From Hoplostethus atlanticus (Eukaryota > Chordata > Actinopteri > Trachichthyiformes > Trachichthyidae): a DNA stretch of 64,000 bases. Position 1 is the first letter of the stretch. Each line of letters opens with the position of its first letter. Location of the stretch: the NCBI GenBank assembly GCA_034670405.1, contig JAXDDX010000010.1, positions 2,318,001 to 2,382,000 on the forward strand, in the 5' to 3' direction. Both the position numbers and the translations under genes were made by a program. Shown in pieces: positions 12,673 to 24,499 of the stretch. A model generated the notes under the pieces. It did not search any database. It was not told where the DNA came from and saw only the letters and a program-made list of their open reading frames with translations.

Positions 12673-13899
12673 GTTGGGGGGGGGGAGACAACTTGCTGGA
12701 ACAATGCTGTAAGGTAGCTATTTCACATATATATTTCGCAGACAGCAACAAACAATCACAGAGGAAATTCATTATTCAAAACAAGTAAGATGCTTGGGAT
12801 GACAAACAGAGAGGGATTAGCCCTAAAATAGCATGTGGGTACCTGGGGACAATTCAACTGGGTTGATCTGCATGTAAATTAAATAGTTGTATTACTTTGA
12901 CAATAATTCATGTTTTACTCATTGTGTAGAAAAGTCTAGTCGGTAGATACATCAACTAATGGAAAAGTGGAAGGATGAATTTGAGCAGCATCGCTAATCC
13001 TGTGGGTGAAGAAAAATCTGTAATAAACCAGACCTTGTTCTGCCTGAATGAGCACAGAGTGGCCCTGGGAATGGGACCAATAATTACCAATGACCAGGCA
13101 GTTTCACCATGTCTCTTTAATGTAAATAGGCACTGTGTTATCTTACAGAAATGACTTTGGCATTCATACATGGACATATGGCACTGGGACTTCCTTGAGT
13201 ACCTGAAAAAATACAATAAAACAGCCCGTACAACCCCTTGCCCCCTTACTGAACTGATAAAACATTCCAGACCAGCAGTGGAAAGTAGCTGAGATCTGTG
13301 TTCATTAAAAACAATTTCTTACATATAAGGCTGTCAGGTCAGTAAGAAAATCAGGGTGTATCCTATGCACCATTTGCAGTTTGTTGGAGCTTAGCTGGCA
13401 TTCAATTTCAATTCCCTCAAGTTATTGAATATAGGAGAGCGGCACACACTGACAGGTACAAGTTACTTCAGCGACAGACGCTAATTAGCAAGTGCAGGAG
13501 TAATGGGAGAGCCAAGCTCCCTCTCTGGCAGCGAGACTGTGATGGCAGCCAAGGCAGGGTCATCTCTTAAGCTTCTCATTTCTTATTAGACGGGAGATCT
13601 CTGACATACGCCCCATCACAACCTATAGAGAGTAATGTCATGGATAGTGAATGGAGCCTGTCAAATCCAGTAGCTTTCAAATGGAGCTTCTCTTTTGCAT
13701 ATTGCATAGAAAACAACCCCCTCAACTGCATTCATTCACTGCCGCTGTCCTCCTTCATTGGTAGAAAGTGACAGAGGGCAATATAGAATAATGTCATGTG
13801 ATGTGTTTATGTGTTTTGATGGAAACCCAGGGGAAAGTCTTAGAAAGAAGATGATGGACTCATCTTCTGCTCAGCGAGGCTTTGACATTCTGTAGGGGA
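11206..13899. other. Sequence 3' of CD276 or part of its 3'UTR, no other gene seen
   Basis: The part next to 13900 may be CD276 3'UTR. The rest is intergenic. A (GT)n tract followed by G10 lies at 12637-12685. Nothing else is recognised. Confidence 0.5.
12637..12685 (+). repeat. (GT)n microsatellite followed by a G10 run
   Basis: (GT)n covers 12637-12674 with one C interruption, then ten consecutive G at 12676-12685. Confidence 0.97.
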
Positions 13900-13985
13900 C
13901 GCTGGAAATAGTCTCCAGGTTGATGGATAGGTGGAGTGGGATTACCCGCCAGACTCATCTCCTACCCACCGTCTGGCCCTGACTC
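13900..13985 (-). other. cd276: Probable last CD276 exon (3'UTR start; 3' end unknown)
   Basis: A strong acceptor, a T-rich tract ending TTTTTTTCCAG on the minus strand, lies directly before GAGTCAGGGCC at 13985. If joined to the 24460 exon, the reading frame beyond the TAA would continue S-Q-G-Q-T-V-G-R-R and stop at TGA (13957-13955). The G-Q followed by two residues loosely recalls the mammalian D-D-G-Q-E-I-A terminus, which is why I favour this as the true last exon, but the match is very short. The low coordinate given is arbitrary. No AATAAA is evident on the minus strand nearby. A variant ATTAAA occurs at about 13118-13123. Confidence 0.45.
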
Positions 13986-16435
13986 CTGGAAAAAAAGACA
14001 CAAACACACAATACTTTTAATGTCAGACCGTTCACAGTAGGTGAGGCTATAAGATTTAAAAATAATAAAGCGCTGCAGGATGTCACGGTAACCAATAGCT
14101 AACCCAATATCCAAATCTAACCAAAACATTAAACGTCACTGATAAGATTCGGTCTCACATACAGATGATATTACTAACTAATATTATTACAACTACTAAG
14201 AATGCTCATTAGTCCATGAATCAAGCACATTAATGCATCAATTAGCGAATATTACTACGTCTCAAGTTTCAAGGAAATCTGTTTTTCCAAAATCTAATCA
14301 GATCATCTCCTCTAGGGGGGTACCTGGTGGTGTAAGTATGCAGTTTCTATCATGTCTACAGACACACAGATGCCACCGTTATGACATAACATCCTGGACA
14401 TCCATGTACCATCGTGGTCAGACATAATAACACAAATAAATAAATACCCTACTGGTGAAAAAAACCTTTATAATTAACACATTTTTAGGGGAGAAAACAA
14501 AGACAGAGCTTAATTTAAAGATAGCCAAGTTCATTTCTCATCAATAAATAGACAATTATTCCAAGGGCAAGGTGTGTTCCTTTTGATTAGGATGCTGCAG
14601 CTTTTAAGTCTTTCTCCATTTGTTTCTGTATCACATGTACCTTTCTTAACTTGTAATGCTTATCGTCACTCATAGTCCCCAGAGACCACTTCACCCCAAT
14701 GCTAGCACAGCGCAAGAAATTGTTCTCCTTGCATCATTAAACAGGTTGAATTAACTTGGGTGGAATTGAATTATGTCACACACTTTAAGATTTAAAAAGC
14801 AATGTAGGTGGCTATATGCTTGGAGGTTCAGTTTAGATACATAATTAGAGTCAAGCACCCATACCGGCACGCAACTGGACTCCTAAATGAAAACAATGGA
14901 CTTGGCAATCAAGATAGTTCTTCTTATTTTTGTGTTTTGGTGAGAAAAGATTTCCAAAATAAAATCTAGAATCTAATATTCTTCGTGGCATCTGGAAATA
15001 CTGCTCTTACTCTGTGTTCCATATAAAGGCCTTAGTTGTACATGTCTAAACCTCTCATGCCTCTGAAGCTACTTTTGATTTTGATTTAACTTGAATGCTG
15101 TGATCCCATGCACCCAGTAAGCAGATGTTGTATTCTCAGGTGTATTATGTATTCTGAGGTGCACATGTCCAGAAAATAGTGAGCCTCCTCTACCTCGCCA
15201 ATCATTATCATCTATTATCTATTACGATTTGCACAGGCACATAAGGGAATCTCTAGAAATCTCTGCCCATTGCAAAGCTCACTGCGAGCATATATGTTTT
15301 CAAGAGCAGCACTGTGTTTGAAAACTCACTTTCCATTTGCTCCCTCTCATAGGACAATCCGGCTTGCCTCTTAATCTATCACCCAAATGAAGACAACACA
15401 ATATTATCACACCTGCATGCTCTTATCAGATTCAAATCTACTTCTAGGTTACCCCTCTGGAGATGCAAGGACACGTACTTCAGAGAGGGCGATGGCCTAA
15501 CCATTGAGTCCAGGGACAGGAGTGAAATAAAGGACGTTAGACACTGACTGAGCATCTACAGCTGGGTAATTCAAAACATCACAAAAACACAAGACAGCCA
15601 ACCTGATAGGATTTTGTTCTGGGATTGTTAACTCTGGCAATCAAAAGTAAACTCCAGCTAAAGTGTTTAACACACAACTTCTCTGAGAATCCAAACCGGC
15701 CGTGGCAGGACAGAACCACACCTCCTCAGAGGGCTGAGATGCAAGCTGACGGACAGATTAATTTACAGCAGGTACAGGAGATTGCAGTGCACACTAATTT
15801 ACTTGCTATAGGAGATTGTTCACTTAAAAGATACAGCGGCACGGTGAATTAATTCTAATGAACCACTGTAAATCCACACTGCGCTCATTTCTTTCTTCAT
15901 TTGCATTGAAATGGAAGTGCCATATTTCATTCTCCCCCTTTTGTAGAGTATCACACCGAAAACTGCAGGCCTGCTGTTTTTTGACTTTGACAGAAATGAT
16001 AACAATCAGAGCAACTATCAAAGACAAACTCCAGGTAAGGGACTACGAAAGTAAATGATTGGGAATAACCTTGAAGAAGTATTCTGGATAATGAGGCAGC
16101 AGCTAGACCTTTGTCATTCTCATAGACCATTACCACAATGATAATCATGAAAATGTCTCAGAGGGAGGATCATTATGAAACATACTATTCATAGACATAT
16201 GCAATGCAGGTCTCAACAAATGGTAAAGTCCTCTAATTATCATTCAGATAGACCAGGAAGAAGGCAAAACAATGATCACTGTGAATGATGGAAACACACA
16301 ACGGTTCTTGCTACCTCCCTCTCTGCCTTGTCCCAAAAACAACAAGCTAGAGTGAGGACGTCTGTCAGGTCATACTGTTACCACTCCATTGTCATCCCAC
16401 TCCAGCATCATACAGATTTGGCCAAGATGATTGGA
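13986..16435. other. Probable last CD276 intron, first part, nothing else seen
   Basis: Between the putative last exon and the first Tc1-like element there are no exons or repeats I can name. Confidence 0.45.
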
Positions 16436-17204
<769 letters not shown>

Positions 17205-19864
17205 TGCAAGGGCGACCAGGGAGATCATCTCTGGACTGTACATCATACACTAAAAGTCTTTCACCTGTATCACCCTCCCTTCCACTTTCTACGTTCAAGG
17301 TACCCGCCACCTTCCACCCCAAACCATCCTGCAGCCCCCCTGGTGTTAATTATAAGACTTTTCCCCCTAGAGCCAGGACGGGACGTGGAAGTGCATTAAT
17401 CTTGATTCTCCACTCCAGTACAAAGGATCGTTTGAAGAGACTCCTGTGGTAAGCCCCAAAGGCGAGGTGACTCAGTGCCAGGAGAAGGGAAGCAGGAGAA
17501 AAAAAAAAAGAGTCACAGTTTGTTCTGTGCTCACACTAGGAAGCTGGACACCTCACCAGGCATGTAAATCATTCACACTATACCTTTACTACTCTCAATA
17601 TCTTAATCTAGGTGAATATTTAGAGTCGCACATGATGACATGCCAAGTGACCATCGTCTGCCATCTGTCTTTTGATGCAGCATGGAGGTCACTGTCATCT
17701 CATAAGCTCATTTCACCAGATAAATGGCTGAAGGAGTGCGGACATGTTTCTGCCAGTGGACATTCGGCCCCATTTCTGTGCTTCCAGCCCGTTTGATCTC
17801 TGTGCTCTAGAGCCCAGCTATGGGCTTACAGTACCATAACAAGATAGGTCCTCCGTATGAGTGCACAGCTGTGTAATATGTAGACTATCACTCCCTTCCC
17901 TCCCTTGGCTACATGGCTGTCGCTCTCTCTCATACTCTGTTTTTGCTACAGGTAGATTGCTGGCAGATGAGTGCAATGCTCTTTCCCAGCCACCAGCAGT
18001 CACCTTTTTTGTTTCAGTTTCTTTTTTACATTACACAGCCCACATTGCAGTACATATTTACTTTCAAGTTTCCATTTACACTGACACTAACCACTTTCTG
18101 TTTAAGGCGTTCTTTTCAATAAATACTTCTGTTAAACATCTTCCCTTTGTTACATTGCCCTGAGAGAGGTGACAGCAAGACATACTGCAAGTAATGTTAG
18201 AGGAAGTCTGATAGGAGTTTTGCTGTCACTGTTACTTATCATTCTCAGTTAGTGGGACAAATAATACATTACTATATGCTTCACTATGAAAAAGCTTTAT
18301 TGCATCATTTAACCTATGGGGACACTGGCACAGAAAAGCAGTGTAAAAGCAGAAAGCCATGCTCCAGGACTGAAAATAGTATGACTTGTGGATTTTATGC
18401 CATAACTAATTCTTGCCTAGCATCAACCTCTGAATCTAGCCATGCTCATTCTTTCACCTCACCTCACCTCACTGTACATCATTCAGATCTGACTCGCAGG
18501 TATTTCCATTAACCAAATTGCAATTTTACCTATAATTTAAAGTCAAAATCTACTTGCCACTCTTGGTGACACTGGTGCAGAGACATCTTGACGACTGACA
18601 CATTTCATAGCACATGCTGACAAGGACAACAGAAACTAATTTACACTGCAAAGGGACAGTGCAAGATATTCTATGGTGGTGTGTTCAAGCAGCATGGAAT
18701 AAAATATGATTGCAGATATAGAGGCAAATGTAGTTAGTGACCAATAGTGGGTCCAGTGGATCATGAAGAAATTATTCTAAATACAATGAAATAATCATAA
18801 TTATTGAAATGGCCTACACACACAGGCCATTTGAGATAATTTTTCCAACCAAAGCAAAGGAGAGATTGTGTTACAATGTCTGATTGGTTCTGTTTTAAGC
18901 CCGAGTCAGGTTGAATACTCAGTAATTGCCCTACCAATTAACAATGTCTGACAAGATTCACAGACTCATTCACTTCAACAATCCAATCTGATGTTTTACT
19001 TGAGAGAGGAAAAACCTTCCAACATATTCTGAAGTCAGTATTATGAGACAGTTTTCAATGTGTCATTTCTATGCCCCTGATTTTGAATAACTCCCTTTCC
19101 GGATGTTTGATCCTGGTCCTCTTTTTCACATCTAATCATCATAATCTATTTCCACAGTAAAAACGCACTGAGCCATTTAGTCAGCACAGGAAAACATGCA
19201 TCTTTAAGCTCCCTCTTCCCATAATTCAGAGTATGTGCATGTTCTCCTACAGTTGAAGGGTACACACTTCAGAAAGCTACATATAAAAGTCATCTTGCTG
19301 TTCAATAAGCAACATATTTTGCATATTCCCCTCAGAGTAGGCCGACTCTGCAGTATTTAAATTTGTGCCATCTGTAATTCCCTTGATGTGCTGAACATAT
19401 TCTGTTTGATAGCCTTCTTTTGTAAACAATAGCCTGGGATTCATTTAGACTAAGATTGTTCCAGACAAAATCATGCTATCCCCTACTTACATCAACAGCT
19501 AGGTGTAATCACTGCCTGGCGTTGTGGTGTTGCTGTGGACTGAAGCTTGCAATGTGCAGAGTTCAGAGATCCTGGAGGGAGACATCATGTAGCCAACAAG
19601 AACAGCAGTGGCGTGGTCTGTGGGGATGCTTGGGTTTGATGAATGCTCAGAGGGAGTGCCTTTCCATCCATGTAATTCAGAGGAATTGGGCAGCTGAGGG
19701 AACTGACAGTGAGGATGCTGAGTGGGGAATATTAAGTGATGCTGACAGGCTAGGGCAGAGGCCCTGGCCTGCTGACCATACACAACTCAAACCATGTCAT
19801 CACCAAGGAGCTATAAATTGCCCACAACATCAAAGCAGAACATACATTTGCTGAGACCTACCGT
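17205..19864. other. Probable CD276 intron, nothing else seen
   Basis: No exon or repeat family is recognisable. ORFs of up to about 130 codons (for example 19456-19854) have no domain signature. Confidence 0.45.
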
Positions 19865-20625
19865 TATTGCCTTGTGTGTGCATGTTTGTGTGCAAAGGTA
19901 TTACCAGTTGTTTATCATGAATATCATAGATCCAGTGCAGCCTTTTGCTCATTATATTTTATTTTTCATTGCACTATTTGATGTCTATTGGGTGCATGGA
20001 GCCTACCACAATTCACAATTACCCCCAAGGCTATGCGTGTGTGTGCGCAGATATTATCTATCTTTTTTATCAGGATAATCAGTATAAAAAAATAACACAT
20101 TGTTTTGCTTATGCTCCATTTTTCATTGTACTTTTCACTGTCTATACATTGGCTGCATGTCCCAGTATCACATTGTTCCAATTGTCCTCAGGGCTATGTT
20201 TGTGTGTGGTGTGTATGCATACATGTATGTTTTCTGTGTGTGTGTGTGTTTTTCAACATCATCACACTGTTGATCACATACACAGTCTCTCATCTGCATT
20301 ATGAGTAATCTATGATAGTTAATTGAGCCCAGAGGCAGTTGGTTTCAATGAAGGCTCCTGTACGTTTCTGGCAAAAATAGGAGAAAAAGAGCTCTCTGGA
20401 GAAGCCTCTCTCTGTCGAGAGGCAAACAGAGCAGAACTCCTGCCGTGTTCATTAGCTGTCATTGATCAGTGATTCAGTCCCTGTGCACCCCTGCTGCAGC
20501 TCAGATATTACCAGTTTCATGTCATAAAAATCATTATAAAGGTAAAAAAGTGGAGCTTGCACAGCATTTTCCTTGTTATATTTTATTTTTCACTGCACTA
20601 TTTTGATGCGTATGGATGTTCGCCA
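19865..20625 (+). repeat. Diverged tandem repeat of about 159-bp period with a displaced extra copy
   Basis: A unit starting TTTTGCTCATTATATTTTAT at 19943 recurs at 20102 (TTTTGCTTATGCTCCATTTT). Both run through a TTTTCATTG-AC-TTT block, GTCTAT, GGGTGCATG/GGCTGCATG, ACA-TT and CC-AGGCTATG-GTGTGTG. The end of an earlier unit lies at 19865-19942. A further partial unit at about 20507-20625 carries CAGATATTACCAGTTT then TTATATTTTATTTTTCACTGCAC. Confidence 0.7.
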
Positions 20626-23600
20626 AGCTTCTCAACAGTATGCAGAGATTGCTACGCAGCACACCTGTCCATTCCATAGTTTTGTGGTATCAATAACAGA
20701 TACTGTATTAGCAGATTCTGTTATTGGCTTTCCTCAGTGGCCATCATCACTGCAGCCTATGCCACCAAAGGAGATGTACTGTAGAATGGTCTTGCAGGGT
20801 GTAAAAATGCTGATAAAAGGCTGAGACAAAAGCATAAATAATGCAGAGATCAGAGATACTGGAACAGTGAGTCTGTGCAAGACTCCACTCCAAGACAACT
20901 CACGCCTCCCCGGAGAGCGTCCAGCGTAAGTGTCCTGTCTGACATCATCAACATCTGCGGGGCCTCACCCTGCGCATACAGCAGTGAGCAACCTGAGGAG
21001 CTTCCCTCCGTCTTCCCCGGTCCTTCACTCCTCTCCCCACAAACTCAAAAGGTCAGTGCCTCACCAGGGAGAGCTCTCGCCACACGCTGGCTGCTCATCT
21101 TCTCTCCCAGAACTGGCTGCGGCAGGCTTTTAAAATACACTCGGAATGGTTTTCCATTTTTATATCTCCTTCTATTTTGCCCGTTGTTATTGAGAAAGGG
21201 CTCCACAAAGTGATATGCTGTCTCTACTTACTAAAACATGACAGACTAAGCCCCTCAGCCGATACAGTGAAAAACATAACAATGAGATATTGTTAGAGTG
21301 ACAGTCCAGAGTTTAAGTGAATATATAGGGGCGAATTAAATCAATATTTCACAACTCTGGTGGAGGAGTAGGGAAAGGGCCATTATCTAGCACTAATTGT
21401 ACCTATAGGGCCTGTCCTTTTAGACATATTAATATCTGCTGACTCATTGGAATTCATCGCTAGCCCTCAGGCAGATGATTGGGGCCATCTCTGCCGGTCT
21501 TCATTTCACAGAATTTTCTTTATTCCCTTCATGTCTGCCTTTGAATATTCATTCTCTTCTCATTTGGAGCCATCTCTGGCTAGGCCAAGGTTGTGCACAA
21601 TGCCATTCCTTGTTGCCCCTTTGCACAGATCAAAAATAAGAAAATCAACAGAAATTCATGAATACAGGCCTGGCAATCACCTATCAATCTCAATCTCAGT
21701 CAATCTCACTTCTAACATGTGTTTGTTTCAGTTGTGTCAGGTAATTTGTTAATCTGATGTGCTTTCAAAATTTGGTGTCTCAAAAATTCTTAAATCTCCC
21801 TCCAAGATGCACATATCAAATTGCGGTTGTAATTTGATATTTGTGTGTGGTGAAGCCAAACAACAATGCTTCAGACATCATGCCAGGGCTTTCCCTTTCA
21901 ATTCATTCAATTCCAAATGTCAATAGAAACTATGATTGATTTGCCACTCATAAAGAATTTTCCAATTATTTCCTGAAGGTGTGGATATGGTAATCATTTC
22001 ATGACAAAAGTTGTTATATATTTTAATTTTGAAGAAACTTAAGCTGCTGAATTGATTGTGTGAGCTGAAAGAGAATTGAATCCAGCCCTGGAACATGCCC
22101 AAACAAAGCTACGCTTTCCTGAAAACTTCCTTAAATATGGACCACATACCCTGCAGTGAATCCAATCAAGGGGTGCTTGATTGGATTCATAGCAGGGATT
22201 GACAGCTTGCTCAAGGACATTATTGAACCTTTGTAGAGGTACGACATGCTCAGTTTATGTCCATTGCACACTTCCACTACCGTCTACGCTTCCAGAACCA
22301 GAGTTGCCAGAATGATCAGTAAACAGTCATGATGAAACGCAGTGAGGCTGAGCCACTAGCTTTGGCAACAAAGCAGTTTATTTACAGCATGATCTGCAGT
22401 TGGGTGATAGTAATGAAATAATAAAACTGGATAAACCTATATACCGCATAAGTCACAAATGAACACATTGACAAGGCAACGGTTTTTGAAAACAGAATGC
22501 CCCATGACACTGAAACAAGTTAATTGAATGCGATGACTTATGTTATTAAATAAGATATGCTGCACTCTGCATAAATGAAGTGATCGATACCAAAACTGCC
22601 ACACAAATATTAGAATAATTGATCCAGGGTGATTCAGCAGCAGAGAGGTCTAGGGGCTTGCAGGATATTAGCTAGCATTAACAGTGATGGTGAAGGTCAG
22701 TGGATACTATAGTAATGACAAATGTCCTCTGTTTGACTCCTACTGGCTGGACTCTATTTTGGCTAGTTACAGGAAATTACTTTCTGCGCCCTCCATCATC
22801 TTCTACTCACTCTGCATGCTGCAGCTTTATGGCAAGGTCCAATCAGGGTATAATAAAAACAAGCTGTAACTGTCCAACCCTGTAATCAAGAGATATTCAC
22901 ACCACTGACACCAAAGTGCTGGTTATTACAGTAAGAGAATCAGTGGCACAGTGAAATACAATATGGGTGCATAATGTATGTTGATGTGAGGTAGCAGTGA
23001 AGTGAGTGCAGCTGAACAGTATCACCCCGGTCACTTTCCAACTGTGTACTGTGGCTATGCACATACTCATAGTTGCTGCTAAGTCTAAAGGTCCCTTATT
23101 AGCAGACCAAATTTCAAATGCTCCCGATCAGAGGGAAACAATCATCCGCTGACAGCTATGTGTATCGAATGGTGTCTCATTTTCTGAGAAAAGAAGGACC
23201 AGTTACACACTGTGCTGTTATCACTCTAGTGCCATGGTGACAAAAAACATTTCAATATCTGTCAAATCAAAATTGATGGAGTGCCTCCAAAAATATCCAC
23301 ACCCAATATCCAAACATTTTTGTCAAAGCAGTTTTTTTTGTTTTTTTTCCTGGAAAATGTCATGACAACAAAAATGTCCCCATCCCTCACAAATTCTGTC
23401 CTCTATTGGTTACAGTACTGTAGCTTTCCCAAAATAGCTCCAAGGTTCTGGGCTGTGATGTGTTATAGAGGTCCCTCTGCTGGGCCCGGGGAGGGAGATG
23501 GAGCTTGACACAGCCTGACCATGCTTGAGCAAGCGTAGGGGCCAGTTCAGGGAGCATCCCATTTCTCTCCCCAAGGGCCACAGGGGCCAACACTGACAGC

Positions 23601-24459
23601 ACCCATTCTACTGTCACTATAGGAGATAGATGAGGCCTCACTGCGTACCACTGTATTACTTATGCTGTCCCTGGTCCAGGTCACCCCTGCTACTACGTTG
23701 GAGTCATCAAAAAGAGGGAACACAGCCATGCAGCCATGTCACATGGCTGACACGGTTAACATTAAGCAAAAAACAAACAAACAGTTGTGTAAGCCACCGC
23801 AATGACTATGTTCAAAGCATGCCAACCTTCCGGATTATATCATTTTGTCTGCCTGGCATATCCCATGGTGCAATGTGCACCATGCAGTAATAATGGTTAA
23901 GCATTGTTGGGTGTATTAGTAAATCCAATCTGGTGCTCCATTTAAAAGCATTCTGCATCAAATGGAAAAGAGGAAAAATATGATAAGGATTGACAAATAG
24001 CTGAAAATGAGAGTGGAGATGAAAAAAAAATGCACAAACACTAAAGCACACACATGGATGGACAGAAAGACAGACAGACGAGCACAGAAATAACTTCATG
24101 ACTCATACCTTAAATGTTTAAGATTAATTAGGCTTTACGGGGGCTTTGAGCTGGCCAGGGCATTCATGTTGGCATTCCAGATAACATGACATTTGTCATG
24201 GCAACCAACCTGTGATTCCTGAAATCGAAATGTCAAGACTTCCCACACTCCTGATTGTCCTTCGATGAATTAATGCAGCCTAGCCTCATTTCAGCAGCAC
24301 TTACCCACAGGCCCTGGAGATCTTGTGGCCTCAGGAGCATTACTGCCTAAAATACTAGGCAATTGTGATGAGGAGAAATAAAGACATCTGAGCAAGACAC
24401 AGGTACGTGTACATGTGTACTTGCACATGCATACACACACATTTGCGAATAATGCTCAC
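20626..24459. other. Probable CD276 intron with one strong hairpin
   Basis: No gene is recognised. The perfect-arm stem-loop at 22149-22197 is listed separately. Confidence 0.45.
22149..22197. repeat. Inverted repeat / stem-loop
   Basis: TGAATCCAATCAAG (22157-22170) and its exact reverse complement (22176-22189) are separated by five bases. After two unpaired positions a further six pairs (CCCTGC / GCAGGG) extend the stem. Confidence 0.95.
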
Positions 24460-24499
24460 CTTTTTTTCCTTTGGTCTTAGCTTTTCAGTGGTGTCATGG
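24460..24499 (-). CDS. cd276: CD276 exon: end of cytoplasmic tail, with TAA stop
   Basis: This 40-bp exon has a TTTCCTTTAG acceptor and a GTGAGC donor. In frame it encodes A-M-T-P-L-K-S and then TAA at 24479-24477. The mammalian tail continues T-A-L-Q-P-L-K, so T-A-x-x-P-L-K is matched and the exon assignment is good. The stop lies 17 bases before the donor, close enough to the last junction not to trigger nonsense-mediated decay under the usual 50-base rule. Translation past the TAA runs open (D-Q-R-K-K) to the exon end and into the next exon, so the tail looks cut short by roughly 12-15 residues compared with mammals. Confidence 0.8.

Noticed and set aside
12341..12772. 143-codon minus-strand ORF with a histidine-threonine run
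   Set aside because: The run is translated (CA)n microsatellite, and the rest has no family signature.
19456..19854. 132-codon plus-strand ORF
   Set aside because: There are no conserved motifs, no splice partners and no coding-like repeat of family strings. Probably chance.
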